This document shows, piece after piece, positions 36,801-48,117 of a stretch of 64,000 nt of DNA (position 1 is the first letter of the stretch; the number at the start of each line of letters is the position of its first letter). The stretch is from Strigamia acuminata (taxonomy: Eukaryota > Arthropoda > Chilopoda > Geophilomorpha > Linotaeniidae): contig OX442314.1 in the NCBI GenBank assembly GCA_949358305.1, forward strand, positions 16,733,060 to 16,797,059. Reading direction: 5' to 3'. The notes under the pieces were generated by a model. It was not told the DNA's origin and did not search any database. It saw only the letters and a program-made list of their open reading frames with translations. The position numbers and the translations under genes were made by a program.

Positions 36801-38224
36801 AATGTTGTAATGAGTTACGGAGTATTTCTCAATTTTTGCATGGTGTGGCAAATTGCACTCATTCACCAGATTTTGATTTCACCTCATTGAAAAATAGGTT
36901 GCCCACCTCATGTCTAAGTTTTTATTTTCCATAATCCTAATGCCTTTCATTTTGTATCACCATAACTTCAGCAATAAGCATTCTTTCCAGTGATAATTAC
37001 AGTGATACATCTCTAATTTTTGGCCTTCAATTTATTTATTTCTGGTTTCTCCGCAATTTTGAAGTAGCAGTTCTGTTTGAATTGAGTTTTATTAGATTTA
37101 CTTTTATTTACGGTATTATAACTCGTGAGCCGGACTTATCCCATTTGCAACAACCAAGAAATTATTACAGACTATTTCCGATTCACCGATTTATCTTCAG
37201 TTATTAAATTTCAAATTGTATTATTCTCAAACAACTGGTCTGTGACACTAGTAATTTACTTAAAAGCAAAAATTTCTTTCTAGAATGGTAATTGGATCTT
37301 ATGTTTACCGACCGGTTCATGCATTTGTTAAATTAAAATTAACATTTGATGCATAAAATTCGTCTGATCATACAAATTTGTACAGAAGCTCTTACGTTTA
37401 TACGATCAGCCGCATATTTGTGACGAAAATTGAACACATCAAACCATATTAGCGATTTCAAACACCAATTCTGTTTTAATTTAATACAAATAATTTATGT
37501 CGCCGTTTTGTTCACAATAGAAAATTGCGTTAGTAATTGCATTAAAATTACTTGAACTTCCAATTCACTTTTACCACTAACTTATTTAGACCCCAGCTTA
37601 CCGCTAAGTGTCTCTTTACACAGTCCTGAAATGCTGACTTGCTTATAAATTCCTCCCTATTCATGCAAGAGAATCAAACTTTTTATGAAAGTACATTTAA
37701 ACATTTGAAGAAGCCAGTCACCTGATTTCGAAATATTCCTATCATACATTAATTTGATTTCATACACTTATGATAAATTCAATTTACTTTTCTTTTACTA
37801 TTTTTATAACTACTTGAATTGTTAGGTTTACAAAACATTAGTTAACTGCGGAACTGTAAATTTATGGTAAATGTATTATCCTTTATATGATAAACTTAAA
37901 TTTACACAGAATTTTTAGTCACTTCGTTTTGTTTTCCAAAAATCATTTGAATGTAAATTTCCTGTAAATACACTCAACCCAATAGATAGACATCAAAACA
38001 TAACTTAAATTCTCTTATACATTTTTAGTTCAGGAATGCTAAATATTTCATTTAATAATAATCTTTTTAAATTTATGGTTCTGTAAATCCAATAGTTCAA
38101 CCAGTGATAATGATACACTAATACTGTAGTGTGTGTGTATTGATAAAAAATATGTATTATAGCTTACCGATTGACGCTGTAGCAATTAATCACGTGCAGA
38201 CATCAGTTCAAACACTTGAGTAAC

Positions 38225-41200
38225 ATGGTAATATATATTCAACTCTGTAATAAATAAAAAAAAATGCATCAATAATTCCTAATTGAATTCGTAGTACGGG
38301 TTTGTGATTTATGCTCTGGAGTTACTTCTAGTACGAAAGTATGGCCCTGATACCTGGGAAAAAATTAAGTAAGTAAAACTTACATATATAGAAAAGTAAT
38401 AGAGGTTATTGATGTTGTGCTAAACTGTGTGAACACAAACTTAATTTTGCTTACAGTATTTTATGTTAGTCCTATTAATTATCAATTAAATTTGTATTCG
38501 CAAAGCGAAATTATGTCGGTTAAATTAGCAATATAGAAATTGTTTTAAATTCAAACAGAATGATTAATCATCTGCCATGCCTGACCACTAGATTATGTTT
38601 ACATTTTATTTTAATTTTAATAAAACATTTCTCTTTACTTAACATAGTTAATTGGTGATTTCCGTATAATTACGAGACCTCATCCTCGACCTCGACTTGT
38701 TGTTTCAATCTATACGTCGCAGCACACATGCCTTCATTTCAGACAAATTCTAAAATAAAATAACAACAAATTAGCTGAATAATTGAATCATCGATTCGAA
38801 TCAAATAAATGGTTTTAGTGCTTTCTTTGTTCACCATGGATCTCGCAGCCATTTTGTTTCACTCGTAGGCTTTTCGTGCGTCGATCTGCGCATGCTGTAA
38901 TGATTATTTCCGGTGTAAAGAAAACGAAAATTTACAAATGACTGCAAAAAAATAATCCCAATGATAATTGCCGACGAAAGATATAAAAACTTAATGTTTC
39001 CCTCATTTCAGGAAAGAAGCGGCAGTAATAATGGAAGGACATTTCATACTGCGCCTAAATTACGACGATGAAATAATGTACAATCTAGTAGCGGCTGCTG
39101 CAGTTGTTTTACGTAATTAATAAAATCAAAATCTTTACCTTTCTTTTAATTCAGATTAATGCAAATGTAGAAATACCAGCCGAGGAGATATTGGAAATGT
39201 TTGGTGGCATGTTTTTTGAATTCTGCATGGAGACCGGTTATTATAAACTTATGAAAGCATTGGGTGGAACTCCGAGAGATTTCCTACAGAATCTAGATGC
39301 ACTTCACGACCACTTGAAGAGCATTTGTCCGGGAATGCGAGGGCCATCGTTTCGAGTCAGCGAAAGAGTCGAAGACGGTGCGCTAATTCTGCATTACTAT
39401 TCAGAAAGAGAGGGGCTTGAGCCAATTGTGATCGGAATAGTTAAGGCGAGTACACTTAGTGCATCACAATTTACGTAAACTTCAACCAAAAATGCTAACC
39501 ATTTATTTAATTTTTTTAGTCTGTTGCAGAACACTTACACAATACTGAAATTGATATGAAAATTCTCCGGACTGAAGAAGCTACAGATCACACACAATTT
39601 GTGATAATAGAAAAGAATAAACAGGAGCAAACTTCCAGTTTTGAATATGAAGAATTCGATACTTTGCCTAAAGGTTTATTTTTATTTTTATTTTTTATTT
39701 GATTATTCTTTTTATTCTTCTTTTTCGCTTAATAGAATTGTGCATCAGTCCTGCTACATTTGGTCGAGCATTTCCCTTTCACATAATATTTGATCGTGAT
39801 ATGATCGTTTGTCAGGCTGGAATTTCCATTGCCCGCGTTTTGCCTCAATTAGTTGGAGGAAATTGCAACATTACAAATATCATGGACATGACTCGTCCTC
39901 GTCTGGCCTTCACATTTAAGAATATACTTTCTCATATCAATACAATTTACGCTTTAGTAACGAAGGAAGAGATTTCTGTTTCACATGTCGATAAAAATAC
40001 ATCCACACCATTGAAATTAAAAGCGAGTTAATTTTTAAAAATATTTGCAATTTGCAATTTCGAATGACAAAATCTTTTAATTTAGGGGCAAATGTTGTTT
40101 GTGCAAGAAACAAATGTTATTTTGTTTCTTGGATCCCCCAGTGTTGTTAACTTGGAAGATCTCAACAAGTAAGTTTTTAATAAAAAAAAAAGTCTTCGTC
40201 CTTACTTTGAATGCAGAGACATCTATCTAGTAAACTTAAAAGCTGCAAATATCAAAATCAATAACCTTTTTTTTAGATGTGGGCTCTTTTTATCTGATAT
40301 TCCTTTACACGATGCAACGAGAGATTTAGTTCAAAAATCCGAACAATTCGAAGCTGGCTATAAATTAGCACAAAATCTGGAGATCCTAACCGACGAATTG
40401 CAACAAACTTACAGAGATCTAGAAGATGAAAAAAAGAAAACTGACAGGTTATAATACAAGTAGTACAAATTTAAATGGAATATCATTTTTTTAAATTCTT
40501 TACAGATTACTCTACTCCATTCTACCGGCAACTGTTGCCAATGAACTCCGTCACAAACGACCAGTACCAGCGAAACGTTACGATGAAGTGACATTGTTAT
40601 TCAGTGGAGTTGTTGGCTTTAGCGAATACTGTGCTCGGAATTCGGATGCTCAAGGAGCCATGAAAATAGTTCAGTTACTTAACGACATATATACAACTTT
40701 TGATGTATTAACCGATCCCAAAAAAAATCCAAATGTCTATAAAGTAAGACAATACTAAAGCATGAATTGAATTGAATTTAAAAACGATATGCTTTCCTTT
40801 GAGGTTGAAACTATAGGTGATAAATATATGGCTGTCAGTGGATTGCCCGAGCCTTGTGACTTTCACGCTAAATGCATCGCTAATTTAGCATTGGATATGA
40901 TGAGTCTTTCGCATAAGATTAAAACTGTCGAAGGAGATTCAATGGTAATTAGAATCAAAATATCTTGTAACCAATAGGTACCCAAAGTCGGGTTAATAAT
41001 AAACTCCTAAGCATAAACTTAATGCGTTAATATAATATTTTAAATTGTTCAATAGCAAATCACTATTGGTATGCATTCTGGTGAAGTGGTGACGGGAGTA
41101 ATAGGCCAACGAATGCCACGATACTGCCTGTTTGGAAACACAGTGAACCTAACCAGTAGAACTGAAACAACTGGCCAAAAGGGAAGAATTAATGTATCAG

Positions 41201-41877
41201 ATGAAGCTTACATGTAAATAAAACTGATATAATTACCAGTGTTGTATCAAACGTGAGCTATTAGTTCTTGTTCGTGAACGCGTTCACTTTTTAAAGTGAA
41301 TGAAAATTGAGAACTTCGTTCACTTTTAATGGTGAACGTTGCAAAAACGTTAATTTTCGTTCGAAAAATCATAATTTTAAAGGTTTCGATGATGTTTTTA
41401 TCATCAAAACGTTCATTTCCAATTGAAAAAAAGCTGTTTTCGTCATAAAGAGACATGAAAGCAACTGCTTTTTCTAAAAAAAAAAAAAAAAAAAAGTCGT
41501 TTTTTCCACCTGCAAAGCACAAAATGGAACAAAAAAGTATCAATTTTTAAAAAAAACAATTGAAAAGTGAACGTGAACTATTGGTTCAAATTCGTGAACT
41601 TGAACTAACTTGTAAGTTCACCTTGAAAAAAATTGCAGTGAACGTGAACACGATGACGAACGTGAACTTGAACGCATTCACATTTAAGTGAACGAGACAC
41701 AACACTAATAATTATAGTTGAGTTTATCCATATTCAACTTTATCCATTTGTAGACATTTACAAGAGCCTCAGAATCATGATCCAACATTTAAATTTTCCT
41801 ACCGTGGTGAAGTGACCATGAAAGGCAAGACAGAGCCGATGAAGGTTTGGTTTTTGGATAGAAAGCAACCGGAATAA
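38225..41877 (+). CDS. GUCY1B1: soluble guanylyl cyclase beta-1 subunit, copy 2
   Basis: Twelve coding exons with the same phases as copy 1: 38225-38227 (ATG only), 38295-38368, 39012-39112, 39171-39445, 39520-39673, 39736-40022, 40086-40168, 40277-40447, 40506-40743, 40804-40944, 41056-41213, 41754-41877; predicted 602 residues, no disabling change. Heme His105 and YxSxR are kept; the residue corresponding to Cys122 is Val (SFRVSER). The catalytic domain again has [17 protein letters not shown] and the PRYCLFGN segment. Introns 4 (39446-39519) and 6 (40023-40085) start with GC. Intron 6 must be spliced there, because reading through meets TAA two codons later. Exons 10-11 and introns 9-10 are nearly identical to copy 1, while exons 2-6 are much more diverged. 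Intron 11 holds a hAT MITE missing from copy 1. Confidence 0.95.
41237..41707. mobile_element. hAT MITE in the last intron of GUCY1B1 copy 2
   Basis: A 471-bp element with ends CAGTGTTGTATC and GACACAACACTA, flanked by ATAATTAC (41229-41236) and ATAATTAT (41708-41715), an 8-bp duplication with one change. The homologous intron of copy 1 (28485-28545) reads straight through ATAATTATAG with no insert, giving a natural empty site. Same family as 6860-7339. Confidence 0.92.
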
Positions 41878-42796
41878 AAAAAATTGACACAAACTTCATA
41901 TGATATTCGAGTATATTTCACCTCGCTGTATAGAGTAGCATAATTCAATGTATAGGCTACAATGTATATCGTTCTGTACTTTAAAAGAAAGTAACATATT
42001 TAAAATACAATCTAATTACGCAAGACCTAACTTTATTTTTTCTAAAACAAACCGTAACATCTACAATGACAAAAACAAAACCATTTCATTCTGGAATGCG
42101 TTCTATTCATGTGCAACTTTTAAACTAAAGAAAAAAATGTTTAAAAATATGAACGAAAAATAATGAACGAAAAATAATGAACGAAAAATTAATTAAAAAA
42201 AAATAAAAATCACCTTCAACCCACTATTCAATATTTAAACAGCGCAAGCTTTTGCTGTGACTTCAATTTCATTACGCCTCACTGATAGAAAACATCCTTT
42301 CATCATTCAAGTTCAGCTGTTTTTGTCAAAATAATAACCATGAATTAAATTTCTCACTCAACTTGTATCAAATGATCGTGCTACCTAGTCATAAACCCCC
42401 CAAAAAATTTAACATTTTAAATAATTGCAATAGTTTGTCGCAACAAATCACCACAAAGTCAGAGGAACCTTGGATACACTCACAAACGGAACATAAAAAC
42501 ATTACATTTAAATCATGTTGCGTGATGTGGAGTCAAGTCAGTAGTAAACAAACTGAGATTTAACAAATTGTTCGTATAAATTATGAAACGTGTGGCCAAA
42601 AGGAAACAGATTTAGCACAGATTCTAAAGTTTGCTCACGTCTTCGTTTTAGTAGTCGTCATTTTCGAACCGGTTGACTAGATCATTCCTCAAAAACCAGC
42701 TTGTTTCTTTGCAAAGACGATTTCCCACAACATGTGGAGTAAGATTTAATGCCAAAACTGTCCATTTCGTTGCCATGTTTATCCGTTATTTATGGA
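41878..42796. other. region between GUCY1B1 copy 2 and GTF2A1 (convergent 3' flanks)
   Basis: AATAAA overlaps the stop of GUCY1B1 copy 2 at about 41873. AT-rich, with a short tandem AATGAACGAAAAAT repeat near 42150-42190. No exon is supported; the lower part is probably the 3' UTR of the minus-strand GTF2A1 gene. Confidence 0.45.
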
Positions 42797-45769
42797 TTAC
42801 CACTCCGCATCACCGGAAGCACGTTGAAATACAAAGTCCTTTCCTTGCAAATTCATGATCCCATCTTTCAAATGAAATTTCCACTTGTTTCTACTCCGCG
42901 TAATCTAAAATCCAACATCAACAATCACATAAAATCCAACAAAAACATAATCAAACCCAAACAACTGACTAACCTTATCATACTGGCATACAATAACGTT
43001 ATCCGTGTCGAATAATTCCGACGGATCTTCATCGCTGACATCATCCTCGGAGTTCAAAGGTTCCTAAACAATTTCCATTTAAACTCATTATTATATCATG
43101 CACCGCCTCGTATCCCCAATTACAAATTCCACCTCCTCTTCACCGGCACCGTCGTTTTCTTCGTCATTGGCTTCATCGTCATTATCCATATCATCATCGT
43201 CTTTAAAATCATCGTCGTCGTCTTCATCGCTCGTGTCATCAGCCCCATCTAACTGAATGACACCGCCACTCTGCAACAACTAAAACTAATTAATTTCCTT
43301 TACTCCACAGGTTCAAATTCAAAACAACCAACATTTTGCAACTGCACTTGCTGAACCTGAGATGTTGTTTGCGCACCAGGCGCCTGCGGTACATTTATTG
43401 TGTAGCCCTGTTTGGCCAATTGCTCAGTATTCACAGTTTGATATTGTACCGTACCATCTCCTGTGGTGCAGGCATTTAACAATACATATGAACCATCTCG
43501 TTTGGCCATTATCCTGCCTAATTCTTTACCTGAATTAGGATGCGCAATTAAATTTGCAGCATTTATCGTAGCGATACCAGGCTGTAATATGCCAGCTGTA
43601 ATACCGTGTGGCAATGCCGAAGCAGCAGCAGCTGCCGACGCACTCTAAAAACACAGATAATAAAAATATTGTATCATTTCAACGTCGCATTCAAATATCA
43701 GCGGACAACTTACCATGACTATTCCACCGCCTTGCTGCATGAGTGCAGTGGCAGGTAGGGATATAGTAACTGGCTTTTGAGATCCTGCTATAGTCTGTGG
43801 TAATGTAATGGTCACAGTTTTCGATCCATCAGGCTAGAAATTAAACAAATGTTAGTTTTGTGGAATTTAAATCCAATTTAACTGGTGCCTCACCATTTCG
43901 CCTTGTGCATATTGGTATTGTAGAGTTGGTTGAACGATACTGCCAGCTGGTAATTGCTGCTGAACAGCGGTAGCTGGAAAATTGTTAATAAATCAATGTT
44001 AGGTTGAGTTGAATGCTTTACGTTGTGTTTGATTATACCATATTTATATTGAATTCCTCTTGCGGTTTTCACTGCGACTGGTGTGTTTCCAGCCGATGTC
44101 GTTTGTGGAGGTTGAGTTTGTATGGTGAAGGGTGTTGGCATGATTCTTTCTTCTGCTTGAACGCCTTCTGGTGGAACAGCTTTAGATTGCAATAATTTGT
44201 TCTCCCAACACTGTAACGAAAGTTTCAAAATTACTTACGGTATATTTTTATTAGAATAAAAAAATTAATATTTTTTTTATTATTGACATTCAGTATCATA
44301 GTGTTTGTCGAAATGTCATGATAGTATGTGGTGACAAATACTGTACATTTAATCAAAACGTGCGAAACAACAACTGGTACGTGTTATTCTTATCCATAAA
44401 ACAAATTAGATAAAATATATATATATATATACGGCATATATTTATTTTTTAATATTATAGTATTAAATCCAATAAGATGTAAGATAACTTAATTTAATTT
44501 TTTACCTTCCCTCGAAAAAGTTAGCTATATTTTTAGCTATATTTTTAGATACATTAAAATTAAAGTTTACGATCCTTCTGGATACGCACATGTGAAAACT
44601 GTATGCAAACTACTTGCTTACAAGCAAATTAAATACAAACACTATTAGAAACTGCTTGTCATTTTATTTCCCTCATTTTAATCAGTAGACTGATTCGTTT
44701 TATCTTTAATTTGCTGATAATTTTAATGGTTTGAAAAAAAATTGCCTAATTGATCCTATTAATTTGCTATTCACACAATTTAAAATTCATTCATTTTATT
44801 TCTAATCAATGAATTAGAATGGGACCATGACATACCAATAGTCTATAATTAAAGAAAAATTTAATCATTTTACTATTAAACTACAACTTTATTTTTTAAT
44901 ATTTATTATAGTCATTCAAAATTCAAATAATTTAAAATTGACATCAGAAATTTTTATGTAGGCCTATTTTTATTTTTATTTTTTTATTTCTGCAATATCA
45001 TCACTAAATTTAGCAAATTTTCCCATAAAACAAACAAAAAGGCAATTAAACATTTGCAAATGACAATATTGCTTCAATTTGTAACTAACAAATTTAAATA
45101 TACTTTAAAATAAAAAATTAAAACGAGTTACAAACTTCAAAACAATAGCGACTTTCGCAATGCAGTTTATCGTCTTGTCTTTCCGTAATTTCGAAATTTA
45201 CCTGCTTTAATTCCTGCAATATATGTTCATCTAAACTTTCGTCCAGAAAGACTTCACGCACGTTGTTTATGACATCGTCGATGACACTTTTGTACAGTTG
45301 CGACTGCAATTATAAATTGGAAAATTCCGATTTATTAATGTTTTTTATTTCGGTATATATTGTCTTAAAATTTAGCAATACAGTTCATATTTCTGCAAAT
45401 AAATAAGAATTCCCAAAACTTTTTTTTTGTTCGGCAAATTATTATTTTTTCTTCTAACCATAAATAATGAACACCATTTTATAAATTAATTACGTCACTA
45501 CATTTCGTAAATGTTAAGACAATGAAAATCAAAACTTGCATGAATTTATTTATTCAATAGCACACACTGCATACATATTTTCATGTTTTATTTTCGCACT
45601 TTATTCGGAAATTGGTATTTTGGGAAACAAAAATGAACGTCAACTACGGCCACTGATCGCCATTTTCAATGTTGGTGCTTTAAAAATTGCGTTGAGATCT
45701 TTTCATTTTTCTTTCATTCTTAGTAAACAATTCAACATGATATTCGTGACTTACCACGCCGGACGACAT
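42797..45769 (-). CDS. GTF2A1: TFIIA alpha/beta precursor (general transcription factor IIA subunit 1)
   Basis: TFIIA stabilises TBP on the TATA box. Exons in coding order: 45755-45769 (MSSGV), 45202-45303, 44039-44210, 43894-43973, 43714-43833, 43644 to about 43315, about 43270-43124, 43063-42974, 42904-42797. The N-terminal helical domain is clear (SQLYKSVIDDVINNVREVFL, CWENKLLQSKAV); then a Gln/Ala-rich spacer; an acidic run (DDTSDEDDDDDFKDDDDMDN); and the C-terminal beta-barrel part (NVIVCQYDK, RNKWKFHLKDGIMNL, ending SGDAEW), which contacts TBP and DNA. QLDGADD just before the acidic run fits the Taspase1 site Q-(F/I/L/V)-D-G that splits alpha from beta in other animals. The donor of exon 6 (AAT|GTTGG or CAG|GTTCAG) is not settled; the exon 7 acceptor could also be nine bases upstream (43279). 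Confidence 0.95.
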
Positions 45770-45855
45770 TTTCAATAATTAAACTTTTAAAATTACAATG
45801 ATTTTTCCCACTTTCCGGGCTTCGTAGAAGCCAACGCCGGTGGAGAAGTTCTCGC

Positions 45856-45862
45856 TTTTATA
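45856..45862 (-). promoter_or_regulatory. TATA box of GTF2A1
   Basis: TATAAAA on the minus strand, 87 bp upstream of the GTF2A1 start codon and followed by a GC-richer leader. Spacing suits transcription starting about 25-30 bp downstream, giving a 5' UTR of roughly 60 bp. Confidence 0.6.
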
Positions 45863-45869
45863 CTTGCAG

Positions 45870-46860
45870 CTCTGCTTCCAATTCCCTTTAGAGGGGATTC
45901 GCCAATTGCAAACGTTTGACATCATCTCAGCAAACGCCACACTTGTTGTAATGACGTCATCACATTCATCATTACCATGACGTTTGTGATATTTAATGAC
46001 GTTTCAGAGCAGATTTCGTTCAGGTCTCATGCAAACAAACACTGTCGTTTCTGATTGGTTAGCCGCATGTTTTTTGCAGTGTGTTGCTTTGAACCAAGGC
46101 AATAGGTGAGTAAAATAATGTGATTCAAGCGTGAACCCATCCCCATTATTTTTTTTGTTATTTCCAGCAATATGGAGTATACAACTAATAATAATAATCC
46201 CAAGCTCCAGCGTCAATGTTGCATCATCATTCATCCATGATTCATCATTAATCAAGCGGCCACCACTAATTTATGCAGTGGCGTAGCAAGAAGTCAATGC
46301 GCCCGTGTTCAAATTGGGTAGATGGGTCTTTAGCTGAGCTGTAGCTAGAATTATCTTGGCTCATCCTCCATGACCACCCCTTGTGGGCCCGTGTCAGGAC
46401 CGGCTCAAGGCATGACCGAGCGGTGCAACTGCACAGGGCGCTAAGCTTTGAGGGATGCATTAATGCGCCCAAAATTCGCCGACTAGCATTCAAGCAAAAA
46501 ATATACGCAGCCTTGGCCCATGTCAACCACATGCACTGCAACTGCACCCATATTTGCTATGCTTTTGAAAATATTATCCGAAAATATATAGAAATGTGGG
46601 TCAGATGAGTAGGAATTTCGCCTAAGTAATTGTAATCATATTCGTCGATTTGAAAAATACCAATATCAATCCCTTTAGTTTGGTCAAAAGTTGTTAAAAT
46701 GTGGGTACCAATTGGTAAGGTATTTGATGAGTGGCTGGCATTGAATGCGTTGTGATCTATTCAAGGTTTAGAATCTAAACTTTAGATTGATATAGATTCC
46801 ATAAAGCGAATTAGAAAAATCGAGGCGAGATAAAAACAACAAAAGTGATTTCATCCCTCC
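45870..46860. other. intergenic region with a possible hAT end
   Basis: CAGTGGCGTAGCAAG at about 46275 is a typical hAT terminus, and the following about 300 bp are GC-richer and repeat-like, but the matching right end was not found. No coding region is supported. Confidence 0.4.
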
Positions 46861-47141
46861 ATAAACTGTTCACTTCAGTCCAGATGAACTTCTTTGGCTA
46901 CAGATTCCTGGCCGATGAAAAACATACTGTTGAAAGTAATGGACACAGTACGAACATGCGCATAGATTCAAGTATTAAAGATGCTTTATTTGGCTTTATT
47001 CTAAAACAAACAATATTTTTTTATTTCACAAACGAAGGAACAGCAAATGGATTCTGGTTATTCGGAAAAGTGATTAATACAAATACTACACAATCACAAT
47101 ACCTAGGATCCACTGTAGGTTCTCTAGTTCAGACAATTTAA
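46861..47141 (+). CDS. orphan exon of unknown product
   Basis: After the acceptor-like TTCACTTCAG (46868-46877), an open frame runs to TAA at 47139-47141. It reads QMNFFGYRFLADEKHTVES and later FGFILKQTIFFYFTNEGTAN, then GFWLFGKVINTNTT. Composition looks protein-like rather than random, and AATAAA follows at 47278-47283. I recognise no family and found no upstream exon. It may be the last exon of an unidentified gene or a dead transposon piece. A hairpin with arms ACCACGGTGT/ACACCGTGGT lies at 47203-47229. Confidence 0.3.
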
Positions 47142-47283
47142 AAGACAGTAAAAGATCCAGCAGTCAGAAGAGAATGGTTCAGGTTTTTTTTCTTTAGTTT
47201 AGACCACGGTGTTTCTCTTACACCGTGGTTTAGACCTAGTTTTGGATTTCTCTCGATTTTTGTCGTGTATTTGATCAATAAAA

Positions 47284-47935
47284 GCTTTTTCTCGAGTTTC
47301 TGACATTTTCAACTAATTTTACATTTTTGTTTCAACATTTCATCTCAAATTCAACACCAAAATGTACAAATACTCTCGCAAACACTGCACCTTTGGCCCG
47401 TACTGTGTTTATATTTGTAGTCATAGTTATGCATTTTGTCACCAGGGCAGCTACGCAGTCAATGTTTTATTTTGTTTATCGTAAGTTCAACTGATTGTTT
47501 GTGCTTGGACGTCCAAGGTTTGTGTACACATACACGAAAAGTTAAAAGGGAAAAAAAGCAAAGGGGCAAATCATGGTCTTGAACAGTTGAATAAAATTAG
47601 TACTCAAAGGACCTTGTTTCCCCCCGCCCCACGACAAGGTCGGATTTAAGGTAGGGCAAGCGGGTCACAACTCCCAGACGTCCGGTAGGAGGAGACAAAC
47701 GTTTCCCCCTGGAATACCCCCGCATTCTTTGGCCTTTTTATCGTTTCCCGCTCGGACCACCAGCTCTAATTAATTGACTAAATTTGCATTGCAAAAACAA
47801 AGAAAACACGCTGCGAGAATGATTATCTTTAATCTTGATACGATTCATGAAAATTTAAATTTAAATCCCCGCCTACTTGTAATGTTACTATTTTTAAACA
47901 TTACATCTTCTCATTCAACCAATAACACGCTACTA
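47284..47935. other. intergenic region upstream of DUSP10
   Basis: No gene is seen. A locally GC-rich stretch at 47615-47760 has no recognisable coding or RNA feature. Confidence 0.4.
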
Positions 47936-47939
47936 CTGA

Positions 47940-48117
47940 AATGACGTAAGCGCATGCGCACGAGAGGCGTCCGGCTGTTCGATTGGGTACAAAGACGTGA
48001 GTCACCGCTACCGCTTCAGTTAACGTCTGGTCTGTTCTTGGGAGTGTATACCTGTTGCTTGGAAAATTCACCATTCATCAAACAAGCTTCACTTTAATGT
48101 TTTAAAATAATAAACCA
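47940..48117 (+). promoter_or_regulatory. promoter and non-coding first exon of DUSP10
   Basis: The block is GC-richer than its surroundings and contains ATGACGTAAG (CREB/ATF-like) at 47940 followed at once by GCGCATGCGCA (NRF1-like palindrome). A good donor, ACCAG|GTATGT, follows at 48117. The first coding exon opens at 49275 after TTTGTAG, so I infer that the transcript starts about 48.0 kb. A second candidate non-coding exon lies around 48885-48984 (donor near CTGGTGAGTT). CRE-driven transcription would suit an inducible MAPK phosphatase; this is inference. Confidence 0.5.

Noticed and set aside
43463-43648. Plus-strand frame opposite GTF2A1 exon 6
   Set aside because: Shadow of the Ala/Gln-rich GTF2A1 coding sequence on the other strand.
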